Source: Tyto alba (taxonomy: Eukaryota > Chordata > Aves > Strigiformes > Tytonidae). From it: a DNA stretch of 64,000 nucleotides. The notes below the pieces were generated by a model that did no database searches, had not been told where the DNA came from, and saw only the letters and a list, made by a program, of their open reading frames with translations. The position numbers and the translations under genes were made by a program. Each line of letters begins with the position of its first letter. Within the stretch, counting starts at the first letter, position 1. Below, piece by piece: positions 46,402 to 59,000 of this stretch. The stretch lies in the NCBI RefSeq assembly GCF_018691265.1, contig NW_024881313.1, forward strand, positions 9,577,501 through 9,641,500, given 5' to 3'.

Positions 46402-49400
46402 TAACTGTAAAGTTGAGTGAATTAGCTTTGTTAGATACTGAAACCAACCCACTTCATGCAAAATCTGAAAACTAAATTATATCATTTGTCTTAGATGGCA
46501 GAAAAATTTCTAGTTACAATCTTGTTTGTTTAGTTTTCTGGGCTATGTAGCTTCAAAAATATGACTTGATGGGCCTCTAAAACTGGCTGAAAGTATGAAA
46601 ACGATAGAAGATGTTGGAATTAAAGACAAAAGAACGCAACCCCAAAACCAAACCAAAAAGCAAAGAGAAACAAAGTGAAATGTGACCCTATTGTAATCAG
46701 TAGCATAACTCTAGTTGACTTTAAATTGTCACAATGAAGCTCTTAGCTCATCTTGATAACTAATGTAGGCTGCAGAACAAAAAGTGTGCCTGAATAGCTT
46801 GAAGATTTTTCTGCATTTAGTTTCAGATTTCTATGTGACACTAGAGCCTCATCTTCTCCACAATGCTGTTCTGGGTGCCACCCAAACAGAAGCTTACAAA
46901 GTCATGTAAGGTTCCCAACTACTGCTTAGCACTTTCTAATGATAACAGCAACTTTTTCTGTCTGTAGGTCATTCCACCAGAGAAGGGTCATAGTTTGTTT
47001 GCTCTGTTCTCCGTGTCTTGGACACTCGCTACTGGTCACTGCGTTTTGTTCAGGTTTTGCTTCTGAAGAAAAGCACATTACTTCCAGCTATGTAAAAGCT
47101 TTTTTATCTCTTATCTCCTTCCTCTTCATAACTTTTTATCTGAAAAATGCTAGTTCATCTTATCAAGCAGCCACCAAGACAATGCATGCTTCCCTTTGTT
47201 CTTGTTAAGGAAGGCTTTGGGGTTCAGGAATAAGCTCATATTAACAGTGTTCCTGTAGGAGCCAGAATTCTGGGTGAGAGATACCTTTGACCTGGACCAA
47301 TGTGACTGCTCTGATGACTGGGACTTATAAATGGCTTGTAGTTGCAAAAACTGTGTGTTATTGGATGAATTGAGCCCTTCACAGCATTAGTAGTGCCTCA
47401 ACCTTATGTTTTTTAAGATTTCTGATTATTCTTTCTGGTCCATATGACAGATGCACTGGTCTTATTCCTATCTGACTGGAAAAAAAAAAAAAAGTATTTA
47501 GTTATTAGATTGATTAATTCACATGCATAGTTTCCTAGATGGTTGATTTTTTATTTTGTGTAGGTAGCAAAAGAATGGTATTCATAGGAATTTCGTTTGT
47601 TTCAAAGATCGCTTCTTAAAACCACAACTAATTCTCACTGAGACAGGGAGAGCTGCTGAGACTTGTAAAAAGAATAATATCTTTAAGGGCTCCCATTGGT
47701 AAAATCTGTTGTGAAATATTAAGATGTAAATATATATCTTATCTTTATCTTATAGAAATCTGTAACTGTAACACAAAAAGAAGTTCAACTATAACTACAT
47801 TATTTAAAGCCAGTCTTGAAGGGCTGAATTCTGAGAAACTAAGAAGCTGCTTTCATTATTCCTGCCCAATTCAATCCATCCAATCTTCTGCACCTGGTTT
47901 GGAATAATTTGCAATGGCATCCAGGTCGATGACTAATGCTCCACTCTGGGTGCCCACAGTAAGATACGAAGGCAAAGCATCAAAATGGGTTCAAATTTTT
48001 GTGCCCCTAATGCCTGTATTTTCAGCTTCAGACTGGTGAGTTTTTATGATGTCTATCTCCCTTGGCCCATTCCTCAGCTCGGTTGTTTACCACAATTCAG
48101 TTTGTCTTGTGCTTCTGGCAAGCACCAAGGGAAAAAAGCAGTCACTGACACTGCATTTTTCCCAGTGCAAGTTGATTTTGATTGACAGGGCTGTAAAGCA
48201 CTTGTCGAATATACGTTTTTCTTGGTTATTTATTCCAGGAATATTCAATTAGTTTTGAAATCTGAAAAACACAATTTCAGTACCTATGCTGAGGAAAAAG
48301 TCCCAACTGTGAAAATATGTTTACGATAGAACATGCTCATCTTGCGTACACCAACCTGGGGAGCAAGGTAGCATTTCTTAATATATTTATTTCCAGGTTA
48401 ATATAGGCATGCTTTTCAATCTTTATATTGAAATGGAGCTTGCCTTTCATCCTGCACATATTCCTGTCCCAGAAACTGAAATTATAATTCAGTTAAAATG
48501 CCACAACAGCGAATTAGAACACAGTTACAACGATAAGTGAGAGAGTAAGAGACTTGGACAAGGAAAAAGTGATGTGAATTTAAATAAGATGGAGAAGCAA
48601 GGAGGCAAGAGAGAATATACCAGAGCTCCTCCAGATGGCAAAATCTTCTAGAGGAGACCCCTTGAATGGCATGATATGCTAAGGGCTGCAGGCAGGAAAG
48701 CCTTCCAGGCTCAGGAGCACCTGAGTGCAATAAGGTGTTTCCCTATTCAGCAGCCATTTTAGATAATTGCCTTCCTTGGATAATTATTTGTTGTTACTTT
48801 CTTTTTCATTACTCTGGCTCTTTCCTTTTGTTTCCTTGCCTCAACCCAGCCCTGTCACTTCAGACTTTATGCTTCCTTTCCATTTCAGCCATTTCTGTCT
48901 TCTCCCGCGCTCATCTCCCATCCTTTCCCCTACTTCTGTTACTTGTTCTTTCTCTCCCTATGTGTCACTCTCTTTCCATTCCTCCCAGCCCACCATCGTC
49001 GAAGGAGACAATCCCCCCCGCTCCCTTCCCCTGCAAGCCAGGCCGTGGTCTGGCATCAGAAACCCTTCCTCGCTCCTGGATCGAGAACTGAGGCGTTTGG
49101 GCTTTGGCACCTCCGCGCTGCTCACAGCTGGGACTGAGAACAGATGTCACTTCCGCTGCCAGCTGCAGGCAGATGAGCAGCAGCTGCCCGAAGGGACAGA
49201 CCTCCTGCATGGCAGCTGCTGGGCCGACACTGAATGCCGCTTGTTAGCTGGAGTCAAGCTGCAAGCAGAGCTGTCCCACTGAAGGGGAAATAACCCACTC
49301 CAAGGTCAGCCCCCCCCCCCGCCTTCCCCTGCTTCAGTAGCTGAACTTTGGGTTTGTAAAGTTAGCACCTAGTCAAGGAGCCAGATTTGCAAATCTATCA

Positions 49401-49729
49401 GAATCACAGAAACAGCAAAAAGCGAAAGAAAAGAGAAGCCGCCAAATCCAGGTATGGCTTGCAGTCCTGGCGACTGGAAAAAGTGTGTTTTCACTTACTA
49501 ACCAGTGGCTTTGCCAGGAGTTGCTCAGAGACAAAAACTGAGGAACCCCACGATGCTGTGTTAAGCAGTTCCTTTCCACAGCAGAGACACAGCCTGATTG
49601 AAGTCCCATTGAAGTCAATGGGACTGAAAGTTCCTTGCAGTGCACTCAAGAATGTGTGGCATCTCCTCCCTCCAGCTATCTTCAGCTAATTCACACATAA
49701 CCATGCTGGTTATGCTGGGTTGTTGTTTT
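46402..49729. other. Non-coding DNA
   Basis: No recognised gene. A pyrimidine-rich stretch (48780-49000) leads into a more GC-rich segment (49000-49330) with overlapping open frames of up to 171 codons; these look like composition artefacts. A C-run lies at about 49308-49321. Confidence 0.5.
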
Positions 49730-49747
49730 TATTATTATTATTAGTTA

Positions 49748-49818
<71 letters not shown>
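49730..49818. repeat. (ATT)n trinucleotide microsatellite
   Basis: About 29 ATT units with one interruption (AGTTA near 49744). Probably polymorphic. Confidence 0.95.
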
Positions 49819-52800
49819 GCAGTTTTAAGTATGTATTTATGCCGTGCTCAACTCCCTTGCCATTTGATGGGGGAACATTATGGTCTTGATTAATGCCAAC
49901 TATGTTTTGGTGTTTAGTTGTTAAGACTCCAGCTTAATCACCCACAGGCCCGTGGTACATGGGGTTATAGGGGCACTTCTGGAGGGCAATTCAGGTTTAA
50001 AATGTCTCTTTGAAGACTCACTCTGAATCCAGTAACAGCACAGTAAGCCTAAAAGGATGATTTTGTGCTTGATTTAAGTTAGTCTGCAGGGCTAGAAAAA
50101 GTCTTGGCCTCATCTGATCATCGTGCTTTGTCTCTCTCTCCTGTATGCTAGCATTGAGGGTTGGGCTGCTGTGTAGCAAGTCAGTTGAGGAAGCTGAAAA
50201 ACTGTTATCTGGCTGGAAACTAACCCTGGAAGAAGTGATTAGCTTTCACCAGAGTCACCAGGTGGGACAACTTTGGCAGAGGAGGTACATCATGATTCCC
50301 CTTGCAAAGGGATGTGCTGGGGGCATCTAGGGCTGCAGCAATACAGGCATAGCAGCCTAAACTGCCACTCAGCTGCACTGTGGACACCCGTTTTTTATCT
50401 TTGCAGTCTCCAGTCCTGCCTATGTTGAATGTGAGATGAATGTTTGTTATTCTAACACTGCTATGGCCCTTCTGCAGACAAAGGTGTTTATGTAGGTGAA
50501 GTATGGGAGGGTCAGGCGCAGCATGTGGCTTCTCTGTTTGGCTGCCATGTGCAGGCTTTGTAGGCAGTGAAGTAAGCCCCGGTTGTGTGTTGTGACATGC
50601 AAGCTTCTCTGAAAATGATACATCTGAAAATGCTCAGAGGTGAACTGCATTCCAGAGTGGTAGGTCAGGATAAGAAAAGGAAGGAAGGAAACGAGGTGTC
50701 ACTCACCCCTTCTGGGAGTGGCTGCTCGCAGCAGATCAAAGTATTCTTATGATGGATATTTCAAGAAAAGCTGCAAAATGCCTTGAGTGCACAGCACAAT
50801 AGGCATATTGCTCTCCTTGTTTCTTTTTTCTTCTTGTTTAAAACAACTGGGTTCACTGACTTTGGTATTTAATCCTGCTTTCCATTGTGCACCTCTGTGT
50901 AGGCAGCTCCACAGAAATGGAAGGTGCAGGATTTGGTTCAAAGCTTTGCTGCACCACACCATGGTTACATACGGTTTCTTAGTCTAAGAACAGGAATTAC
51001 AGTGGCAGCAATGCACCCTCTGGTGGTGTCCATCAATATTTTATCAAAAATCTTCCCCAAGTTAACTAAAGACAAGCACTACTGATGGTAAAGGAAGAGC
51101 TGATATTTCCTTCTTCATCTTTGCTGATTCCCAGCAGTGATAACCTGAGGTACTTAGATGGGCTGGAAAAACACTGAGCATGGTGGACTCTGCAGCCATC
51201 ATCCCCCTATCAGCCCAAATGACTACAAAGGGAGTAACAAAGATGCAACTAGCTTAAAGAGGAGGATGGAAAACATGCTTAGCATGTGGGTTAATGGAAA
51301 AACGGGGATTCATGCTAATCAGCTTGTGTGGGTGGAGGATGGCAAATATTTGTTATCGGTGGGGACTGTTCCTGCCAACACGTACCTGCCTCAGGCGGGA
51401 TTCTTGGTAGCGGTTTTTGCAGACCTTTTTCATTCCTCTGAAAACATACCCTTGAGTCAGATTTGTTTCAGATTTCCAGAAAACCTTAAAATACAGCCCA
51501 AACAGGCAAGTTCTAGACAATTCTGTGTTCAAATTAAGGATCTTCAACTGCTATTTTGATGATAATTCATACTTCAGTGAAAATCTCAACTTTTAAAACT
51601 TATTTATTATTATTTTTTTTTTAATCTTAAGCCCAATTTGATGAAAGCCTTATAAACATCAGAAAAGTTTTGGAAAATAGCTTCACTGCACTATGATAGA
51701 TGTGGTCAGTGACTCTAGAAAGCTTTCATGAATGGCTGGAGGTTTTCAAAGTGGCATTAAGTGGGAAACAGGTAAATATCAGCTCATCCTACACTAGCAG
51801 TCTTGTATACAAAATTAAAAAAAAAAAAAAAAGTGATTTTGAGGGTGAAGTAAAATGGGAAATAAAATATCAATAAGAAGGGACATCTATTGGATTCAGT
51901 GAAGATAACAGAATGATTTTTAGTCCATTATTGTCATAAAGAATTATCCTCTAGAATGAATCTGATAATTTATGTTCTTTAGGTTTGTATTTTTCCCCAG
52001 GAAAGCAAGCAGATGGGTCCTCAGAGGATCTTTCAGTACTAAAATGTGATATTGTAACTACTCAGTGTGGAAGAAATCAAACTTGTAGAAAATTATGTTG
52101 CAAGTAATAATGCCTTGTAAGTAAAACATTGTGCTATTCAGTAGCTCTTTCATGCCCTCTGCAGTTAAAATGCTGTTTTGTGTCTGTGCAGTCGAACTGT
52201 GTCTTTCCTGGTTATGGAATGTAGTACCTAGGGTTAATGAAAGACTGTAGAGCAGTAAATACTGTTGGAAATTTTTTTGAGTTGCCTGTAGGCTAGGTTG
52301 TGGTTTTTATTACTCACTCACATCTATCAGGCATTACAGTGACACAGATGATCCTGTGTTTTCACAGCGGTACCACTTATAACAAGAGTTGAGAGCACAG
52401 AAGTAAACAGAGGTATACTCCCGTATGAGATCTTTGCTGGTGCACACTACGTTTCATTACGTGCATGCAACCATCTCTACGCAGCTTTGGATTTTCATGA
52501 GTATTTGCTGTCAGGTAGAAGTTATGTACAGATGACCATATGAACTACTTTAAAACAATAGCGAGTCTCATAATTACATGTAACTTCTTTCTTAATCTCT
52601 TTCAGAGAGTGCTTATCACATTTAGGAATAGAAACATATGAAGCGATTTATCCTACTCAAAACAGTTATAAAAACAGGTGAGAAAAGGTGTCTTATTCCA
52701 ATTGATTGTACCTAGATTACTTTCAACTAATTTCAAATATATGTCTAACTTTTGGACATATAAAATTGTATATAGTGAATCACACACCTTCTGTTTACTT

Positions 52801-54369
52801 TTGAAGACAAGTGTGCAAGAATGCATAAACAATTTAATTGGATGAAAGAAGAAATGGTCACTCAGATGAAAATAAAGACTGTAAATATCTTTCTTGTAGG
52901 TCCTACTCTGGCAAAGAATTTTAGCATATATGTAAAAAAGCATGTGTGTGATATTCGTTATCTGTGGAGATGCCTCCTGCGCATGAAAATAAGAAGATCA
53001 GTCCTGAAGTACCAAAGAAAATGAGTCTTGGGGAGGGAAAGAAGTATGATCTAATTAAGCCAAAGAATGAATAATAACAATAACAGCAGTAATAATACAA
53101 ATAATTAGAGGAAGTAAAAAAGTCAGCAGTGCTGAGAGGATGATCTGCTGTTTAAAACATCAAAGGTGTCTTATTTTTCTACCAAAGACATTTTTGAAGA
53201 GTGACTGCTGGTTACTGATTCAGGCATGGACTTCCACCATGGACTAGAACAGGTAATTTCTTGCCTGTGCCCTCAGTTTGTCTGCGTATATATGTGCAAT
53301 AGGAACAATAATACCTCCTGTAAGCTCTCTGGACTATGGCTGTCACTGCCATGTATGTTCATTGGTAGGGACAACACTTGGACTCAGATGCTGGTCTAAT
53401 TAAAGTATTTCTGAAGAAACTAATATATCACTATAAATTGAATGCATTATTTTGGGTTTCTGATCTTGACTGAGACAGTAATGTGCCAACCACTTTTGAA
53501 ACAGTGCCTCTTACCCAAGGAACTTCACAGACTAAATAAACAACACAAGAAGCGAGGCTGGACATGGGTGCTGGAAAGAGACTGGAGAAGGCCAAGAACT
53601 CTGTGACTGCTTGAGAAAGAACAAGGTCCCAGGACAGTGAAGCCAATGCTAGATCACAGAGACCCCTCAGGCCCCCACTGCTCTGTTTTATCCCCATAAA
53701 AGAGCAAAGTGCATATGGTGCATATGGCCCTGGGTTTAAAGTACAGATCAGAGAGTCAGGAGAGCTGGATGCTGGTCCCACTCAGGGAAAGATGAGCGCT
53801 GGCAGGTTAGTAAACATCACTGTGCTTTAGTGTCTCCCTCAGTGCAATATGAATAATGGCTACTTCACAGCAGTATTTGTTACAGTGATTATATTCATAT
53901 TTATGAAGTCCTTCGTAAATTGAAAACTGCAAAAGCTTAAAAGTGCTGTCCTGTAAAATTTATTACTGCTGAGATGATATTTTAGTGATGAAAACAACTC
54001 TGTGTGTCATGGAGCCTTTGATTAACCAGTTGAACCATGGAACTCTCTCTTTGCCTGCATTCATTTTTCAGTGGCTCTAGAGATAATAGGTGGTACTACT
54101 CGTGTACCTGAGATATAGTCAAGGACCTTAGACCACAGAATTTATCAGCATATTAAAATTATCCAGCCATGTTTCTCCTTTGACTGACTTGATTTTTTGC
54201 AATAGATTTACAAATGCTCTCCCCTGTTTATGTTCTGCATCAGCAATGTGAATTGAGCTGAAATCCCTCTTGGGCAGTCTTGGGACTGTCTCTCGTATTG
54301 ATGACTCTGCTGTTAAGAATTGTGGTTTTTTGAAAGCAGTTAATAGAAGAAACTGGACTTCCAAGTTGT
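49819..54369. other. Unique non-coding DNA
   Basis: No gene or sizeable repeat recognised. Short A and T runs near 51609 and 51819. Open frames (for example 51158-51559, 133 codons) are not protein-like. Confidence 0.55.
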
Positions 54370-54740
54370 GTGTTCAGTGCTCGGGGAGCAAGGCCGGTCA
54401 GGGTGTGTGTAACCCTGCCAGCGCGTAACAGCGGCTCGGGCCTGCTGGAGGCCAGCTCGCCCCCCGCCTGAGGAGAGGGCCGGAGGACAGACTCCCCCTG
54501 CTCTCTGCCTGGCAGCCATTTCCAGGCTGACCCTCCTTCTTGATCCTCCCACAGCTCACGCTGCAGGTACATTGTACCCACAGCCCGACCCTGAGCCTGG
54601 CTCGGCCTGTCCCCAGGGAGGTGCCGTAGCCCAGCCTAGCAGAGCGCTGGCTGGGACGGTAGCTGAGCTCAGGACCCTGCTCCCCTGAGGGACCCTCGGT
54701 GGGGAACAGTCCCCACATCCTTCTTCACCTCTGTGCCCAT
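54370..54740. other. GC-rich segment, unexplained
   Basis: About 370 bases clearly richer in GC than the surroundings, with overlapping open frames on the minus strand. No domain recognised and no clear exon boundaries. CpG is only moderately represented. Confidence 0.4.
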
Positions 54741-55680
54741 GGCGGGGGGAGCCGATATTTGGTAGGATGAGGAAGAGAAAACCCTGGGGAATCTTCCACC
54801 TGAATGAATTTTTAAGAAGCAAACAGTGTCTGCAAAGTTGAAATGGTTCATGCAACCAAACTGGAATATTTCGTGGGCTTTAGAGGACTTAAAACACATG
54901 GGCTTAAATCAATTCACCAAAGCCACTGCCTTGCATCTCTTTTATTGCTGTGCTGACTTCAGAGGAGCGTGGCTCAGGCTCTCATCCCCGTTCCCGCAGC
55001 TGTCCTCTGGCCAGGTGCCTGAAGGACGCCATCTTCCACAATGCAGTGCAGATTTCCCTCTAAGCAAGCTGCGAGCAAAGGCTGGAAGTCAGACAACTCT
55101 GGAGTCTTTGTGAAAGATGTTTGAGTGGGAAGACTACTCCATAGGAAAGATGTGGCATCAAATGGCTGAAGATTCCTCCCAGGAGGCAATACACTGTTAT
55201 AAGGAAATGCAGTTTAATACTAGTTTAAGACAAAGCATTTGAAACCAGCTGCATTTAGATACTGAGCTACATTTTACTTTGAAAATACTTAAGCTGATGT
55301 TTCAAAATTTCCTTTTCTTCTCACTATTCATACCAAGAAATAATGCAAATGCCACTTTTTGGCTTTGATTTAGGTTGAAGATACTCAATGGAGGGGGAAA
55401 AGAAAAAAAAAAAAAAAAAAAAACAAATCATCCATGTCCTTCAGCTCTCGCCACAGAACAGTTGTGAGAGGGCACGATGGAGAGGTGTGCTTGGGGCTGA
55501 GGGGCAAGAGCAGGAGAAGGGGGCTCTACCTCCAGGCACGCAGAAAGGAAAGGATCCCTGGAAGCACCTAAGAGCCTTAAAGAAATGGGGTGAAAACTCA
55601 AATACTGAGCATGAGGAGAGAAAGGAAGCGATGACGGGATTAAGGTTGTTCCTGTAATAAACGTACAGTGCTACTGTGCT
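54741..55680. other. Non-coding DNA
   Basis: Nothing recognised apart from the A run at 55403-55423. Confidence 0.55.
55403..55423. repeat. Poly-A run (21 A)
   Basis: Uninterrupted A run after GGGGGAAAAG. No retroposon body recognised. Confidence 0.9.
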
Positions 55681-55915
55681 TAGCAGCCTTTTCAGCGGGG
55701 CACTCCTCCGGTTAACACGCCGGTGAGCAGCGGGTAACCGCGGTGGACGGGGAGTGAAGGGGCCTGCAGGAAGGCGAGCAGGGGAGGGGGCGCGGGGCGG
55801 CGCGTGCCGGGCGGGCTCGCCCTGCAGAGGGAGTAGAACACCAGAAATGGCGGCGGCGCTGCAGCCTGCAGCCCCTTTGGTCGGTGCTGCCGTTTGTAAA
55901 GCGCACGTTCCCATC
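55681..55915. promoter_or_regulatory. CpG-rich, promoter-like patch
   Basis: About 235 bases with dense CpG and GC boxes (GGGGGCGCGGGGCGGCGCG near 55784), in an otherwise AT-rich region. On the plus strand, AGAAATGGCGGCGGC (55844-55858) matches the YY1-type motif often found at first exons. The ATG at 55847 opens a 24-codon frame to a TGA at 55919, and a donor-like GTAAAG lies at 55896-55901, so a short first exon is conceivable. No TATA box. It could also serve a minus-strand transcript. Small for a CpG island. Confidence 0.4.
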
Positions 55916-56025
55916 TTTTGAACCATTTAGCAACTTAACCCTATTAGGTATGATATATGTACTGTATATGATAAAGGTTGGTTAATGGGTTTCGCTAATG
56001 TAGTTTATGACATTATGAAGTGAAT

Positions 56026-56052
56026 GGGGGGGGGGGGGTGTGGGGGTGTGTG
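56026..56052 (+). repeat. G13 run and G/T-rich tail
   Basis: 13 G followed by TGTGGGGGTGTGTGG. A slippage-prone simple repeat with G-quadruplex potential. Confidence 0.85.
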
Positions 56053-59000
56053 GAAGAGGCAGCCTCCTGGCATGTACCAAGGTTCGGGATGCAGACTTCC
56101 AGCTGAGGAACGTGAGCCTAAAATCTCTGCCCGCTGATGTAGCCGGTCAGTCCCAGGCTCACAGGTAGCTGCATGAAGCTCAAAGTGTGGCAAAACAAGT
56201 GAGGATATTGTTCAGCCAATTCTAGATGGAAATGTATTAAAATGACATTTATGATAAAAAACTATCTTACAAATAAAATCATACAATCACATATTAGTGG
56301 CTAGGGATAGAGCCAGCAAGGACCATTGATATGTATCTGTTCAATACTGAAGTACTTACTCTTTGGTTCTCACTTGTCTTTTTTTTTAGGATGGTGTGTG
56401 CAGGTGTGGGTGCTTTCCAAGCGGGTGCAGTGCAGTGTTGTGAATGGCAGCCTAGAGCCAAGGGAGCTGCACCTGGTACATAGTTTAGGGAAACAATTAC
56501 CAGCTCCTCAGCTGCTGCCAGGGCCAAGCAGAGACTGAGGGAGCTGCAATAGGTCCTTGTGATCTCTGTCTGGCAGACACTGAATGTGTGTGCACATGCA
56601 CAAGAGCACATTCAGAATTGCACCTGCACACATGTTAATTTATAGGTCCTGTGTTTAAGCCAGGGCCAGTCAGTGTTATTTTCAGTTGTCACCAACCTCT
56701 TCATTCTTTTGCACTATTTGTTGCATCCACTTGTTTTAAGCACTAGTACCGGAGGTAGGGATAAGAAGTGCCTCACCCCAGTTCAGAGAAGGTTCATAGC
56801 TTTTAAATAAGTTGATTGGACTCCTTTGCTGAATGATAAAGTTGTCTAATGACCACTTACATGTTATATGTTTGAATATCATATAGATACCGGATCCTTT
56901 TAGATACTTCATCCAGTTTAGGTGCAGACTGTTATCAGTGCAACATACACAGACGATATTCTGGCTGTATCAGCTTGCTGTATTCTTGTTCTCTTATATT
57001 AGATTAAATATAAGTGCTAATAAATGAAAAAAGGCTCCCTTTCTCCACCCATTTGTGAGAACACACCACACTCTTCAGACAGGCTTTTTTCAGATTTCAC
57101 ACATTTTACCCAGACAGTCAGCTCTTTCCAATTATTCTGACCTTTCTGAGACACAGAGATTGAAGTTTTCCACTAGTTACTGTTAGCGTTGGCTTCAACA
57201 AGTACATAATAAAACATTTAATTATTGGTGGCTCATATGTAACACTTTGCATGGGAAGATCCCCAAGTACTTTATAAGCATTCATTAAAGGTGAAAGCAA
57301 GCAATGTTTAATAAATAGAGAGAGCTGTTCCCATTTTGCTGAGACATAATTTCTTAGGCTCCATTTAGCCACGGCCTTGACAGCAAGATAATGCAATTAC
57401 ACCTCTACTGCAGGACAGCAGCACACGCTCAAGAATTGCTACTGCCTTTGCCCCCACATTTCCTTACAGTAACTTGCTCCTGCAACCCCCCTCTCCATAA
57501 ATACTTCATTGGCTGTTTTCTACAGAAGACTGTGACAGTTCAGCTGTTTTAAAGGACTTAGCTAGGTGTTGCATTAAAAAATAAAAAACAAAGCAAAACA
57601 AACAAAACCATGATGAAGTTTGAATCCCAGGTACTCCAGCTAAAATCCAGTGTCCACATTAAAGATCAGGAGGTTACTCCAGATAGAACTGGCAAAGCAG
57701 CATGCAGTATACCTATCTCTTTGTATACAGTATTAATAGAAAGAGAAAATAGCTGCTGAAGTAGTGACTTCTTCCAGTTCTTTCAGACACTGACAGTCCA
57801 GTGAAACTCCCCTGAAGTTGGCAGTTTGGACCACCTGGAGTCAAGTAGACAAATGGTTCACAAAGTCTCCACACTAACACACAGACATCTTGAAGGCAAC
57901 TGAGGAATCTCTGGGTGGAGGGCTGAAGAGGGTCTCGTTCAAGTTAATGGTTGCATATGTGAGAGAAATAAATGGAAGCACAAAGAAGACATGCCTAGAT
58001 ATCCCCCCCATAGTAACCCTGTAAGCCAGCCATACTATACAAGGTGTTCTCCTGGGGAGATCGTAAACATTAGTCCCCAAACAAATCAGCTTCCTGCATG
58101 CTGTGCTGGGCTTGCACCTACAACTACTACCTTCTGCAAATCTTATTTGCTCAAGTGCAACACAGGTCTGACAGGACCGTGTTAGTTTGATTCTTCTATT
58201 AGCCTGGCTTCTGTTACTTGTGATCCCTCTGCAACGTGTTCCTTTGCATGGTATAGGAGGAAAAGGAGCAGAAACCAACAAGCAGCTGGTTGCACAACCC
58301 TGAAAAGCCTGGAGAGACTTCTCATGGGGAGGTAACTTAGAAGGACATTGATGTGGTGAATAACTGTTGTTTTCTCAGGAAAAGAGGGTCATTCCATTCC
58401 TTATAAATGTACAAAGTTATCTGAGAGAAGTACTGATTCCTGCAGCAGTTTATCCTCTTTGGAACAGTCCAAACCCCTTGGATTTTGGCCAGTTTCTCAG
58501 GTCCAAAAGGATAACAAGAGCAGAAGTTTTGACAAATACCCCAAGATACTTTATCAGACTTGTCCTGAGGGATGGAGAGCAAGAAACTATACAGCTCACT
58601 AGTGGCTAGTAAAAACATTACATTTCTGTCTTCTGAAGTGGAACAGGATTGAAGTCTCATGCACAAACTATGGTAATCTCCGAGCAGGTTACTATAAGAA
58701 GAGCAAAAGTCTTAAGATAAAGGCTTGTGAGTTGTTTTGGTTTATTTACCACACTGTAGAGATTTGCATTCTTTAGAGATCTCTGCGCAGTTCGGGGGTA
58801 AAATCTGACAGTAGCTTCAGGGATGTGTATCAGGGAAGGAGAGAACAGGCAGCCCACTGCCAGCACTTACCACTGCACATGCTTCTCAGAATGGTGAAAG
58901 CCTTCTGGCAACTCCTGGTCAGCTGTTCTCATTTCCAGATTGTATCTCAGCCTCAGCTGCATGTCCTGCTGGCCAAAGTCCTGCTACACCAGCTGCAAAA

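Noticed and set aside
48735..49282. Overlapping open frames of 118 and 171 codons
   Set aside because: They cross a pyrimidine-rich tract and a GC-rich segment. Two frames are open at once, which points to base composition.
51158..51559. 133-codon open frame on the plus strand
   Set aside because: No recognisable motif, and its boundaries fit neither an exon nor a single-exon gene.
54240..54855. Cluster of minus-strand open frames in a GC-rich segment
   Set aside because: Overlapping in several frames, no shared motif, no exon boundaries. Recorded only as a GC-rich segment.
57874..58281. 135-codon open frame on the minus strand
   Set aside because: Composition is not protein-like, no domain is visible and no splice or promoter context supports it. 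Chance length is plausible in 64 kb.
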